64,000 nucleotides of DNA from Puccinellia tenuiflora. Taxonomy: Eukaryota > Streptophyta > Magnoliopsida > Poales > Poaceae. The position numbers were made by a program, and so were the translations under genes. The notes beneath the pieces were generated by a model, which saw nothing but the letters and a program-made list of their open reading frames with translations, did no database searches and was not told where the DNA came from. Below, in pieces: positions 35,201-46,737 of the stretch; the first letter of the stretch is position 1, and each line of letters starts with the position of its first letter. The stretch spans positions 41,954 through 105,953 of the forward strand of contig QRDG01000030.1 in assembly GCA_012064385.1 (NCBI GenBank), read 5' to 3'.

Positions 35201-38144
35201 TGGCACCAGTGGCTTACAAGTTAGAACTGCCAGCTTCCAGTTAGATTCACCCTGTGTTTCATGTTTATTAGCTAAAACCATTTCGCCCTGATTTCACTGT
35301 TGTCTCTAATGATTTACCAGCACAGATTCAGTTGGATACTCAAGAACTGCTACCTGAAGAAATTATTTACAGGCGTCTCTGTAAAAAAGGGCAATGCCGC
35401 ATATACTCAAGTCAAGATCAAGTGGTTGTCCTTGCCACCAAGTTCTGCTACTTGGGAAGATTATGAAGTTTTTCGTGTTCGTTTTCCAGATGCTCCACTT
35501 GAGGGCAGGCTGGAACTTGAGGGGGAGGTAGTGTAACATCAGCACATGCGGTGTTGTCCTGTATCAGGTCCACTATTCTACCTTCAGATTCATGTAGCGT
35601 TTCTAGTTGTCATGACCGTGGGCCGTGGGCCAATTGTCGTTGGTCTGAGGCCATGTAAAAGCTGTCGATATAGCGGCCAACTCGGGTTTAAACGAGGCAT
35701 GAACGAAATGAACTAAACTTCCATGCCCTCCTCTTTCTTCTCCTTCCCAAAGTCACTCTCTCGACCCCATTTCTACCTCACACCGGAACCCTAGCCGCGG
35801 CCATCATACTGCCGGTGACGGAATGTGACAAAAACTCAGTAGGTTTAAATCAAGATAGAGATATAAACTATCCCCAGTTAAATGTATGCTTAATACCACT
35901 GTAAAGCGGCCAAACTAAACAGGGTTACCAAAATACAAGTTTACGGAAACCTAACAGAATAGAATACCACAAAGCTAACTCAAGTACAAATGACCATCTT
36001 AGTTTCTTACTTTCTCAATACGACTATGCATCCAAGAAGGCCAGAAGCATGACATATCATTTGTACAGATATATCTAAGAAAGATGATTATGTTAACTGA
36101 ACTCACCTCTTCTAGAAGCACAACAGTTATTCTCGACAATGCAGATGAACGGATGCCTTCTTGGAGCAGCATATGCAACAGATACTCCTGAAAGTACATA
36201 TTGATTTGATATTAAAGAACAAGGCAGCACGATGATACTTGAGTGCAGAGAAAAATGGACACAGAACAAAGAAAGATAATTGCCTGATCCAAAATATACA
36301 TAAGCAGTATTAGTTTGAGAGGATAACTGAAGGAATATGTACAAGCAGAACAAAAAAATGTCAACATGAATCATCTATACATACTCGAGTTAGAGTACAA
36401 TATAATATCTAAGAATCTACCACAACATCCTATACTAATATTCTACAGGTTCTATGGATTATATCTCTTTCCATTGAGGATATGCTACAACTAAACTGCA
36501 AAAATAGCTATAGCGCAAGGATGCCTCATATTACATAAAAAACCAAACTGTATGAAGCATATGTATGCATACCACTATTGGTAAGTTAACGATTTAGTGG
36601 TAATCTAAATTGGAACTTATAATTTAATAAAAATATTCCCTTAGTCACAGGAGATAAGGTCATTTGCGAGAGAATTTCAGGCTGTGGAGTTAACAATTTT
36701 CTGTAGATATATGTAATTACTTCTTTAATTAGAAGGTACAAAACATGGGTGCAAAGATTAAAAAACAATCAGGTCTAAATGTCATCAGCTTTTAGTGCAT
36801 AGTCTGAGCAGCACAGATCTTATCAAATGGTCATAATATCCAATGTAAAGGTTGGTGTTCATTTATTAAATGTTCCCTTCCCTGATTTGCTACATATCTT
36901 TCCACTGAGGATATGTTACATGTCCTGAAGCTAAGAATACCAATTGGAAACATGAATTATGTATAAATAAGAGCCTAGACTCAAAAATTCATCAGATAAC
37001 TACTTGCCTCTCCATATAACTGGTTCCATCAGTGTCCAATACAGTTAGATCACACAAATAGAGTATAAAATACCACAGTCCGAAAAAAATGAACGCTTAG
37101 CCCGCACCCTTTTCTGTGGGCACTACATACCACCTGCCACCCGCTTAGCTCTTATGCATTTTGGGACACTAGCAAAGGATCTTAAAACTAAGGGCATGTG
37201 AAACCAAAAGATAACCACGTCGCAATGTGATGAAAAAAAAAGCAAATTCATGAGAATTCTAACCAAAAGCATGTCGAAGAAGCATAGAAGTATGGTAAGA
37301 ACTATACAGTAATAGAGGTTACCACAACTTTGACTCTGTGCTACTATGAATGAAAAGATTACGATTTTGGGATACTGAACAGAACAGTGATAAAGCTTCA
37401 GCACAGCTACTATGAATAAAGCGAGCACAGTTTTGGAAAAAATTCCACAATTAGAATCAGATTATACAAAAGTAATGTTGTGAAGCCTTCTAAATCATGC
37501 CTTTACATAATTAACTGCACCATCCAATTTCATAATTTCTGGGGCAATTCAGTCCCTAAGCAGGCCAGAATATTCATCGCCATGAAGAAGGGTATCAATA
37601 GTATTGTTAATTGTTATGCTGTTCGCTTGAACAATTTGCAAAGAACGTAATAGCAGGGTCGTCAACGCGCGCTGGTGCTAAACGAATTAACATTGCAGCC
37701 TAGCTAAAAAAAACAGAGCATTACGACAAGTAAGGCGAGGGCAGACTCACCTGCTACGAGATAGGCGAAGGATGCGGCGAAGATGACGGCGGATGGCACG
37801 AATACGACCATCCAGTAGAAGTCGGCGGCCTCGGCCGTGGTCATGTAGAACGCCCCGCCTCGGTAGCGATACGCCTCGGGCTCCTCCTCCCGGCTGCTGG
37901 CAGCCGCCGGGAGCGCCTCGAGCATGCGGCGCTCGCGGCAGAAGGGGCGCTCGGCTGGCTCGGCGGGGAAGACGATCCCGAGGCTGACCCCCACCGCGGC
38001 GACGGCGGCGACGGCGACGCAGGCGGCGGCCCCCACCGCGAGCGGGCGGCGGAGGCGCGGCAGCGCGCGCTCCTCGTCCCGCAGGGCCTCGTAGGCGCCC
38101 CGCGGCATGATGGCCTGCCGCAGCGCGTCCCCGAGAAGCGCCAT
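32290..38144 (-). CDS. Plant-specific four-TM membrane protein of unknown function
   Basis: Three exons on the minus strand: 38144-37751, 36187-36107 and 32726-32290, with GT-AG junctions and consistent phases, giving 303 residues. It starts MALLGDALRQAIMPRGAYEA. Hydrophobic segments lie at about residues 35-58, 107-135, 162-187 and 196-213. A cysteine-bearing loop (VENNCCASRRGG, across exons 2-3) and a hydrophilic acidic C-tail (SSLLSSDDEEEASDDYIEH... ending ENDLES) follow. I recognise it as a conserved uncharacterised grass membrane protein; I know no biochemical role. Intron 2 (3380 bp) holds a defective chromovirus in the opposite orientation. It shares a 1.7 kb upstream region with the divergent APH-1 gene. 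The internal Met at 32670 is not the start: upstream exons fit the family and the frame. Confidence 0.85.
33120..35830 (+). pseudogene. Defective chromovirus (Ty3/gypsy with chromodomain), antisense in intron 2
   Basis: A gag piece (DDAAHWYQAYKL, about 33160) jumps directly to the C-terminal RT (FMDD catalytic block at 33315-33326, then YLGHIISDQG), so protease and most of RT are deleted. RNase H (TDACATGIGVVLMQEGHPI, about 33727), integrase (IVSDRDRVFTSNFW; HPQSDGQTERVN near 34740) and a chromodomain (IKWLSLPPSSATWEDYE, about 35418-35468) follow. Many stops and frame changes interrupt the coding region. A short 3' LTR closes it. The chromodomain and short LTR suggest a Reina-type chromovirus. 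The 5' LTR is missing and the left boundary is uncertain. Confidence 0.87.
35532..35830 (+). repeat. 3' LTR (about 299 bp) of the intronic chromovirus
   Basis: It is preceded by a purine tract (TTGAGGGGGAGGTAG), starts TGTAACATC and ends GAATGTGACA, which are near-inverse termini. No left partner LTR was found in the intron, so no target duplication can be tested. Confidence 0.7.
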
Positions 38145-38968
38145 CGGCGGCGGAAGGAACCGCTCGGTGGGTGGAGGCGGGCTACAACCCTAGACGGACG
38201 CGGTGTTGCCAGTAGGTGCGGGAATTCGGGGGAGGGAATGGGGGAGAGGGCTTTTCGGTTGCCTTGCAGGAGAGGAGAGAACACGAATATGGTGCGATTT
38301 CTTTGGTCGCTTTTCTTTTTATTCTATGCAAAAGTCCAACTTTGATCGCCGTGTTTTGCTTGAGAAAGAGGAAACTTCGATCACCTTTGATTTCATCGGG
38401 TCGAACGTCCTGGACAAGAACTGTACGGACAGGAAGCAGGGAAGGCAAATCTGAGCATGTACTCCGTATATAAGCCAAAAAATAGTGTTGTTTGTCAAGT
38501 TTTTTTTTTGTATCCTAAGACACCTTCCATTTGCAAGATACTCAAAATACATGAATTGGAAAAGCACAGAATTAGAGTAACATGTCCTTTTGAATATTAT
38601 AGGATTAGAGAACTACATGAATTTAGATCAAATATGTGTTTGAATCGCAAAAAAAAAATCTAACATGAAGTAAAGGTTATCGAACCTTTGAATCCTTTTC
38701 AAATCCTTTGAATCAAAGGATACATAAGGGTGTGCAAGATTATAGCGAACTCCTACTGCTGCTTATAAGGAAAGTGACGACTGAATCGTGTCGTTTCGGT
38801 TTACCTGCTGTAGTCACTGGACACGTCTGCAACAATCGGTTTTGGCCCCCGCGTTGTTTCCTATTCCCCGGATAGCGATCTCTAATTAGACGAGGCTAGA
38901 TAATTGGGATGGACTTTCCATAGCAGAGGCTAGATTTGTTCTGAGAGAGAGAGGATATGCTAGAGTTA

Positions 38969-39570
38969 GGGTCTCTTTGATTTGCAAGAATTTCAAAATG
39001 CAGGAATAGGAAACATACAAGATTGGGCATGTTTGATTCGCATGATTACAAGAACACATCAAGAGGAAATACGCAGAAAAATGATAGGAATGCACATGAA
39101 AAACAGAGGATTTAAAAATACAGGAAATTTGTACAAGATTACGTAAATGTTGTTAAATCAAAGTCAAACCACTTGAGAAATTATAATTAGCATGTTATGA
39201 TGATGCCATTTTAGAGACCTTGATCTCACTTTTTCACATGTAACATAATTATTGTCGTGGTTTTAGTTTAAATTCTAAAATCACGACAATAATTATGGAA
39301 TAGAGGTCGTTGGATTTTGAAAAGAGCTCCAAGTGAATTGTAAAAATTATGACTTTTTCCATTAAAGTTGAGACCAAAGAAAAATTTGTTACATTTTTCC
39401 TTTGCTCAATTATTTTGAACCAAAATATATAGGAAATATAAAAATAAATTGAAGTGAATGCTAGATTGTTTTATGGGATATATAATAAATTAAACAGTGC
39501 AAGTAAGAATAATTCCTAAAAGTTTCGATCCCCCAAAAATCTTACAAAATTCCTTTAAATCAAAGAGCCC
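38969..39570. mobile_element. MITE-like element with GGG(T)CTCTTTGATTT inverted ends
   Basis: GGGTCTCTTTGATTTGCAAG on the left faces AAATCAAAGAGCCC on the right, which are inverted apart from one base, and the pairing continues imperfectly inward. The interior is AT-rich and non-coding and contains a 20-bp inverted repeat (39246-39296). No convincing target duplication was found. Similar CCTTTGAATCAAAGGA ends at 38709-38724 hint at a relative nearby. Confidence 0.6.
39246..39296. repeat. 20-bp inverted repeat with short loop
   Basis: AATTATTGTCGTGGTTTTAG pairs with CTAAAATCACGACAATAATT with one mismatch and an 8-base TTTAAATT loop. It lies inside the MITE-like element. Confidence 0.85.
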
Positions 39571-39601
39571 TCGAATCTAACTCAATCGGTTTCCTTCCAA
39601 A

Positions 39602-39662
39602 AAACTCAATCAGTTTCGAAAAAGAAAATTTTCTAACTCAATCAGTTTCGAAAAAGAAAATT
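39602..39662 (+). repeat. Two tandem 32-bp units
   Basis: AACTCAATCAGTTTCGAAAA followed by AGAAAATTT occurs twice in direct order, just upstream of the APH-1 5' UTR. A weaker copy precedes at about 39578. Confidence 0.8.
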
Positions 39663-39832
39663 TGTAGCAACTCATATTCAATTGCAGCTGTGGGGTAACG
39701 TGGACTTCTCTCATCTCCCTCTGTTTCCATACTCTCACCCGCGTGAGGCGAGGCCGCGTCTGCCCCCGGAATCTAGCCCTCCTTCCCCTTTATCGCCGGA
39801 GGCGGCTTTAGCAGGACCGGCGGCGGGAGAAA

Positions 39833-42800
39833 ATGACGGTGGCGGCGGGGGTGGGGTACGCGCTGATCGCTCTGGGCCCAGCCGTCTCCCTCTTCGCCGG
39901 CGTCATCACCAGGAAGCCCTTCCTCGTCCTCACCCTCCTCTCCAGGTCTCCCCAAAACCCCACCCGTCTCGGTTGAACCGTTCGTACAGTAGCGCGGCTC
40001 TCGGGGTTTCTTATTTGTTCGCCGGGAGTAAGGTTCTCGGGTTGGCGTAAGAGATGAGGTGAAATTTGGCTGCTGTGAGGATTCATGGATTTGGTCGCTT
40101 CGTGGTTTGCTTGTGCTAGGGTTTGCAGTTCCTTGCGGATTCTACTATTTTTCCCCTCGGCCTGCGACTTTGTGAGATCATACGCTGCTAGTTTTAGTTT
40201 TATGGTATGGATGGTTTGGAATTCTCGATGTACATTTTCGTTTTGCGTAATTGTGGATCTGGTTGAGAATGAGCTTGTCGAATTCGCTTCTAGAATAGCT
40301 TGCATTATTTTGTCCTGAAAGTATTGCTCATAGTTCTCAAGCATCATACCATCTGTATTCTAGCCATACCTCTGAGAAACGAATTTGTGTGTTCTTCAAC
40401 GGAAATGAGATCTTAGAAATTATTTCAGTGATAGTTTCAGTTATATGTTGGATTATAAGCTTACTCATTATATGGGATTTTAGTAATATGGACAGGAGAA
40501 TGATTTTTTTGCTGCAACCCTCATCATTAATTTCATGTCTGTGTTGACATCGCTCCAAGTCTTAATCTAACATAGAATATTTCGATGTGCTCTTGGTTTG
40601 AAGACATAGAATACACAAAGGCTCAGTAGCTGGTGTTGCTAACTGGCTAACATTCTTCATTGAGAAACCTAAGGGCCTAAGGCTATAATTTGATGTATGA
40701 TTTGTTGAACTCCTTGGTATGTCATTAGAATTAACAGAGCGTACCAATGGACTTAATTGATTGGAGTATCTTTTGCAACCGATAGAGAACTACTTTGGGT
40801 GAAAAAGGAAACACTAATGGAAATATCTGCATGATCCTCGTAAAAAAAATTAAAAAGTTAGTGACTTGGTCATCTCAATGTAGGAGTTCCAATATCATCC
40901 CTTTCAGCTCCATAGTTTCAAAATAACTAAAATTTACATCATCTTTATTACGATTAGTACTGTACAATGTTTGGCATGCAAAATAATGTAAACCCTTCTC
41001 TATCTTGATCAGCATTATCTTCAGAGCCTTGGTTGTCACAGAAAGTAACGACACCTGTCTGTAGCAAGAGGACAAGCACACAATTCCCCATAGTCGCTAT
41101 CTTGTTCTGTTCAAACTCCACAACTGACTTGTGTGATTCTTTAGCCCTAATATTTCTATTACGTCTTCTTTTATAAGCATTGGAATGGACATGCATTATT
41201 GTGATTTAAGTATTAACTATTGCAAAAAATATATTCGTGCAGCACACTGTTTTGGCTTATAAGTTTGATTGTCCTCTCGGGAATATGGAGGGGGTTTCTT
41301 CCTCTAAAATCAGGAGCGTGGTGGCCATATGTAATTTTGATCCTTACATCTGTTGCATTTCAAGAAGGCGTCCGTCTTGTCTTCTGGAGGCTTTACAAGT
41401 AGGTGAACAGTATAAAATGTTGAAGTTATGTTCTCTCAGTTTTATCTCCTTAAGCACCAAGATAAATATGTAATATGTGGCTGATTTATTTCCTAGTGAT
41501 ATATGGTGATAACTGTTTTTTCCAGGAAAGTGGAAGAGATGCTAGATGCCTTTGCTGATCGAATATCTAAACCACGTCTCTGTTTGACAGACAAGATGCT
41601 GATATCTTTGGGTAAGTTGTTGAGGTGATACATAAAATTGTTCCAAAGTCAAGAAAGGCCAAAAGTTTCTTCATCTGTCATTTTACATAAATTTTTAGCT
41701 ATCACTGTCTAGTGTTTTTACGAACAATTTAATTGGAAAAAAACACCTGCGGATATCCCTACTATCCTTTTATTTCTTCAAATGAATCATGTGCATATCA
41801 TAATTGGGTATGTGCTGAATCATACCTCGATTTGAGAGGGCCATGCATTGCAAAAGGAGAAAAACAAGTCATGGCACGAATTGTGCGTCATATTGTTTAC
41901 AAGCATCCACTAGAACAGTATTTTGTGGGCTAATAATTTCTCTAGTCATGAGCAAGCATGGCTTATATGGCTGATGGACAGATCCAAGTGCACAGAGGCT
42001 CCCACACAAGGTGGGGTTTGGGGAGGGATTATAGGAACCTAGTCTTACCCCTGCAAAGTGCAGTGCAGGGAGGCTGGTTCGAACCCAGGACCTCTTGGCA
42101 CAAGTGGGGAGGACCTCACCACTGCACCAAGGCCTGCCCTCCTTATATGGCTGATGGCTCTTCATAATTTTATCCAGAACTATATAATCATGACCCCACT
42201 GGTAACTCGAGTGAATACTAAATCCAAGGATGTGCAGATTTCACTATTGCTCGCTGGGAGCATTTGTTCTTCCTTATTTCCAGGATATCACAAGTTATAA
42301 ACTGCCACTGTTTGGTCATTTAAGTTTGGATATTTTCGTGCAGCTGGTGGTTTAGGTCATGGACTGGCTCATGCAGTCTTTTTCTGCCTCAGCCTTTTAA
42401 CTCCAGCATTTGGTCGAGCAACATTTTACGTTGAAAGGTGCTCAAGGATGCCATTTTTCCTTGTGTCGGGTAAGTTTTATTACTCCCTAATATGTGTCAG
42501 CCAGTAATTTAAGAAACCTTCCTTTTAATTGGATGGCTGGTAGACAAATTTGTAAGACAACTCTGTTTGGTTATAGTTATAATGCACTTAAAGTTATGTT
42601 GTCTGATAGTTTGTTTCTCCAAGACACCATTTGTCCTGTATGCACAAATTTATTTTCCTGTTTTTTCCCTTTGCTAAACCCTATGTGCTATTGCCTATTG
42701 GCAGCAATTATCTCACTTGGATTCTTGGTCATCCATACTTCCTCAATGATTATTGCTTTTAATGGATATGGAGAGAGAAAGAAGAGCGACCAAATATTCG

Positions 42801-43450
42801 TTCCAGTGATTCATCTGATTGCTGCTGTAATGGTAAGTGCTAGGTGGTCTTATATATTTGTTGTTGGGGGGGAGTTTCTAGCTGTCTCTTTTAACGACAG
42901 ACCTGACAATACTTTAACAGATCTATGTTCGTCCCTTACTTTTAGGATCTTGTACAACAACACTGATATAACAAACAATGAGTGTTTCCACCTTAATTGT
43001 AAACAAATGACGACTGGATGGTTGAATGCCTTAATTGTAAACAAATGATGACTCAATGGTTGAAGCATTTTTTTTATTTTTACATTGTTGTGGCATCATT
43101 TTTCACCTACATCACATGACTGAGTTATGGTAGTAATATACTCCACATCATATTTCAACCAAGTATGTATATTATAAATTAGCATATGGCATGACATTGT
43201 GAATGCAGCTGACATATCTTGTGCTTTTTAGCTGGGTATGTGATTACAAAACGACAGTATGTACAGCTGAATTTGTGCCTAACCTGATTGTTCGATTTGT
43301 CCATTTCAGACACTAATTAACCTTGCGCCAGGAGGCTGCCTCGTTGGTACACCTTTATTATGTGTGATGGCTGCGGTGACCTTGCAGTACTCGTGGCGAA
43401 CGGTAGGGCAGAGATTGACCGAGCACGAACATCAACAGTTTAACAGCTAG
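39833..43450 (+). CDS. APH1: Gamma-secretase subunit APH-1-like
   Basis: Six exons: 39833-39945, 41243-41398, 41526-41611, 42344-42469, 42705-42832 and 43310-43450. All junctions are GT-AG and the phases sum to 750 nt (249 residues), the normal plant APH-1 length. The product is a seven-pass membrane scaffold of the gamma-secretase intramembrane protease, in endomembranes with presenilin, nicastrin and PEN-2. Hydrophobic spans begin at the N-terminus (GVGYALIALGPAVSLFAGVI) and recur through TLFWLISLIVLSGIW, WWPYVILILTSVAFQEG and NLAPGGCLVGTPLLC. The signature GGLGHGLAHA glycine/histidine helix (exon 4) and VPVIHLIAAVM (exon 5) are intact. Intron 3 contains an Au-type SINE. It looks functional; the symbol follows family identity. 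Confidence 0.95.
41978..42141 (-). mobile_element. Au-type tRNA-derived SINE in APH1 intron 3
   Basis: A 164-bp insertion is flanked by a perfect 16-bp duplication, CTTATATGGCTGATGG (41962-41977 and 42142-42157). On the minus strand it has an A-box (GGTGCAGTGG) and a B-box (GGTTCGAACC), and ends in the CTCTGTGCACTTGGATCTGTCC-type tail I associate with the grass Au SINE. Confidence 0.9.
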
Positions 43451-44191
43451 TGCTTGCCTTATGCTCGTTGCATGGTACTCCAGAGGGAGTAGATTTAGTG
43501 ACAAGTATTTCCTTGTCAGCTTGTTTGTATCTTTGTACTAGGACAACAATATGTAGATTTAGTGATTTTGCAATCAGTGGCTTATGGAAACGCGTGCAAA
43601 ACTGTGGCCGTGAGAAATCGAGTCCCTTATGTTGGGTTGTTCATAGTGTTTCTGCTGAGATGATTTTCGTGTTATCTGGATATCTCGTCAGACATGCTCA
43701 GTTAAATACTACTCTCCATCGCAAAAAAAGTAACTACAGTTAATGATATCTGCTTTAGAATACCTCGCACTTTTGGCCAATATCTTCATCATTAAAAGAT
43801 TGCAGTGTCTTGATTTTTTTTTTTTTTTTTGAGCGAAAGGAGCCCTGAAGGGGCTCGAAGCTGCATTAATTGACTGCGGTGGACAAACATACAAATTACA
43901 GAACAGTCCCCAGCTTTTGTAAGAAAGACCCTGCATCTAATCTGTAAAACGCAAGTTTATTAACCTGGTCTTTTTTTTAAACAAGGCAAAATTTTCTTTA
44001 CTATTATCATTGATTATGATTAAGAAGTTTCTTAGAAGGTGTTACAAGCCAAGTCATGGCCAAAGGCGGCCACAACCGAAAATTACAAACAAGTACTCAC
44101 GTGGCATTAAGATACTACACGCTTTAACGCTACGCAGGGCACCACATAGCCGCCTCCTCCTAACATGGGTTTTTACTTTTTAACCATCGCT
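43451..44191. other. 3' flank of APH1 with retroposon tails
   Basis: Probable 3' UTR to about 43740. A long T run (about 43806-43829) followed by GAGCGAAAGGAGCCCTGAAG looks like the inverted poly-A end of a LINE/SINE-type insertion. A second shorter T run (about 43971) begins similar sequence. No gene. Confidence 0.4.
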
Positions 44192-44434
44192 CAGGGGATC
44201 TAGGCACATTTTTTTGGGCTTCTGCAGTGGCTTCTGCGAGAAGTTTCTCCCACACGTTTATTTCAGAAAACCCGAACCTCAATGTGTTCTGACTTATAAT
44301 CTAGTTTGATCCAAATTAAATTATAATGGCCGGAGCATATTGGGGTCTGGGCTTCTGGGTGAAGCTGGTGGGGAGAAGCTTCTCCCAAAAGCCACTGGAA
44401 GAAGCCCAAAAGAAGTGCGCCCTAGACACCTTTG
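44192..44434. mobile_element. hAT-like MITE
   Basis: The left end CAGGGGATCTAGGCACA...TTTGGGCTTCTGCAGTGGCT and the right end (reverse complement CAAAGGTGTCTAGGGCGCAC...TTTGGGCTTCTTCCAGTGGC) pair over about 55 bp. The CAGGG-like start and T(G)TCTAGG follow hAT termini. The 8-bp duplication is not convincing (CCATCGCT against candidates on the right), so the outer boundary is approximate. Confidence 0.65.
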
Positions 44435-44846
44435 GGAGGCCATCTTGCCACGCGGGGTGGCGTTCGGCGGGGCTTGAAGTTAGCCCTCCACGACCAGATG
44501 GTTTATAGCCCTCTGGTCATTCCATGTTCTCATATCCTCGCGTCGCACACATGAATCCGGCTCTAGCCATGCCTCCGGTATGCACTTGCGTACCAGCGCA
44601 TGATGGTGACGTCTTGAGAGACAGGGCATGCCACGCGACTTTATGTCACTCCTGGGAGGCTGGGATCCTCGTGGGAGAGGCACCACACGACTTTCTATCA
44701 CTCATGGTGCCTTGGGGGGAGAAGCTGCACGGCTTTGTGCCAAGCATCGCCCATGTCTCCTCACACTGCGGGAAGGCCTGCCTAGCGCGCATTGCCTATA
44801 TATATATATATGCCACCTCCGTCTTGCCTCATACGTGATATGATAA

Positions 44847-45001
44847 GCTCGGGAACAAGGCAATAGCCTAGTGGTTGAGGTTGCAGTGGTACAATTGAAC
44901 GAACGGAGTTCGATTTCTGTTGGAACGAATTTCTGGAATTCTTACCCGGGTGGGCTTCTTCTTAATGAAATGCCACGGGCTTCCCCGTCGGTCTTGTTTT
45001 T
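44847..45001 (+). mobile_element. tRNA-derived SINE with 12-bp target duplication
   Basis: 155 bp lie between two perfect copies of GTGATATGATAA (44835-44846 and 45002-45013). It has an A-box-like TAGCCTAGTGGTTGAGG, a B-box GGAGTTCGATTTC and a TCTTGTTTTT tail. It differs from the Au-type element in APH1 intron 3. Confidence 0.85.
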
Positions 45002-45249
45002 GTGATATGATAATCACATTTCCTAGTCTTCCCCTGCCCACCATGTCTTAGGTTATCCTTGTTTTCTCGCCCTCGGGCTTTACCACCTCTCAGTGTGAAG
45101 GATAGGCCATAATCCTAGACGAGAAACGTCATGGTCGTAGCAAACTTACTTGAGTCGATGGTGGCTTCTCTCTCATAGCGTGCAGTGGGATGACTACGCA
45201 TATAGGGACTTCTCAGTATCATAGAGCAGAATGCGGCACCCGTTCTCCT

Positions 45250-45545
45250 GCTTTCCCATGCATACGATAGGCTCATCTCCTTCCCATTCTAGGCTATCAC
45301 GAGTTCTCGCCTCTCGTGGCGTTATTGAGATACCATCATCCTTTCTCACCAGCGTCCTTGCTGCAGGAATCACGCTTGGGACGATGGTGGTATCTCTTTT
45401 ACATCCCTACGCTCATTTCTATTAGCATACAACTATACGTAACTCTCTCACTTCTCGAGACGTTATTGCGATACCAACATACGCCCTCACCCAGCGTCAT
45501 CACCATAGGAATCACTTTGAGGATGGTGATACCTCTTTGACTCTG
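45250..45545 (+). repeat. Two diverged tandem units of about 125-150 bp
   Basis: CGTTATTGAGATACCATCAT...GATGGTGGTATCTCTTTT is followed by a diverged CGTTATTGCGATACCAACAT...GATGGTGATACCTCTTTG. Each unit also has inverted ends (GAGATACCATCAT / GATGGTGGTATCTC). Origin unknown. Confidence 0.6.
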
Positions 45546-45559
45546 GGCCGTAGGCTAAC

Positions 45560-46530
45560 TCAGAATGATTTTGGCCAAATTTGACCAAATTAAAGCATAC
45601 TTGTTCAAAATTGAGTTATTTTAAAAAAATCGACCGGAATTCAATAAAAACAGAGGTATGTACTAAGCGAGAAAATTTGTCACATCTGGTAGTTGGCCAT
45701 CTCGAAAGGTCTACTTTGTGTGAAAAATGCAGCGGTTCCATTGTGGCTCATATTTTTGGTAATTAATTCACACACAAACAAAAAAACTTTTTTTTTTGGT
45801 AGTAGTAAAATGGAAAAACATTTTTTGTTAAATAAAGTTGGAACTCATTTTGAAACTTTTGCTTCCATATCAAGATGCACACATGTGCCAAGTGTGGAAA
45901 AATTATTACCAAATATGTCATGAAGATGACGACCACCTTGGTCATTTGAGTTCAAATCAACACAAGTCCTACAGTATAGCCTTTTTGTGAATACTTTTTT
46001 AAGTGTCATATTTCCGATTTGGTAATTTTCTAGAAACTTTGTCACATAAAAAATACTCGCTGCATAAGTTTTTAATTTTTCTCATTTTATTTGACTGTTT
46101 TCAGAATTAGGTCAAAATTGTCGGCATGGCCATTCATATCATCAGAATGAATATTGAACGTTTCTCGTGTGTACTGCATGGAATAATATTAGGGTATCAT
46201 AGAATGATTTTTTAATCAAATTTTATGTCCAAATTAGATCACATTTGCTGATCAAATTTGAATTAATTTTGAAAAATCAGTTGAAACTCAACCCAAAGGT
46301 GTCATTAAAGTGACAAAATTCGTCGCATCTGATAGTCGGCCATTTCAGACGGTCTACATTGTATGAAAATTACGGTTACCATTTTGTCCCTCATTTTCGG
46401 TAGTTTTTTTTGGGACACTATGAAAAACATTTGTAATAAAACACAACTGAAACATATTTTATTATTTTTTGTTTATCATAATACAAGATGTACATGTTCC
46501 GAATATGAGCAAACTTTTTCAACTGCCCAT
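45560..46530. repeat. Diverged direct duplication of about 0.65 kb
   Basis: The segment with GTCACATCTGGTAGTTGGCC (45680) recurs as GTCGCATCTGATAGTCGGCC (46322), and the following CGGTTCCATT...TTTTTGGTA and GTTAAATAAAGTTGGAACTC parts also match loosely. It is AT-rich, non-coding and probably an old repeat; the gene-proximal copy ends shortly before the next 5' UTR. Confidence 0.55.
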
Positions 46531-46737
46531 GGTCTAGCGGGAGCCAAACAAAGGGCGCCGCAGTTCAGCCAGGAACACCGGTTCACTTGGAAATACTCAA
46601 ATACCCCGTGACGAGATGTCCACGAAGGTCCTTCGTGGAAATACTCAAGGACCACAAGTGTAAACGTCTGCAGAAAACAGAAAAGCAAGGAACGACGCCG
46701 ATAGCCTACGGCTCCATTGCTGACCAATTCTCCTGTG

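Larger units (their letters stand above)
38145..39832. promoter_or_regulatory. Shared upstream region of two divergent genes
   Basis: This 1.69 kb separates the start codons of the minus-strand membrane protein gene and the plus-strand APH-1 gene, so both promoters must lie here. It also holds a TIR element (38969-39570) and a short tandem repeat (39602-39662). No TATA box was clear on either side. Confidence 0.6.

Noticed and set aside
37793..38473. ORFs on both strands around the first exon of the membrane protein gene
   Set aside because: They overlap the well-supported exon 38144-37751 or its GC-rich 5' flank in other frames.
46587..46737. Upstream extension of the aminotransferase first exon (frame from 46587)
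   Set aside because: It is in another frame; the transit-peptide frame starts at ATG 46738 and joins exon 2 in phase.
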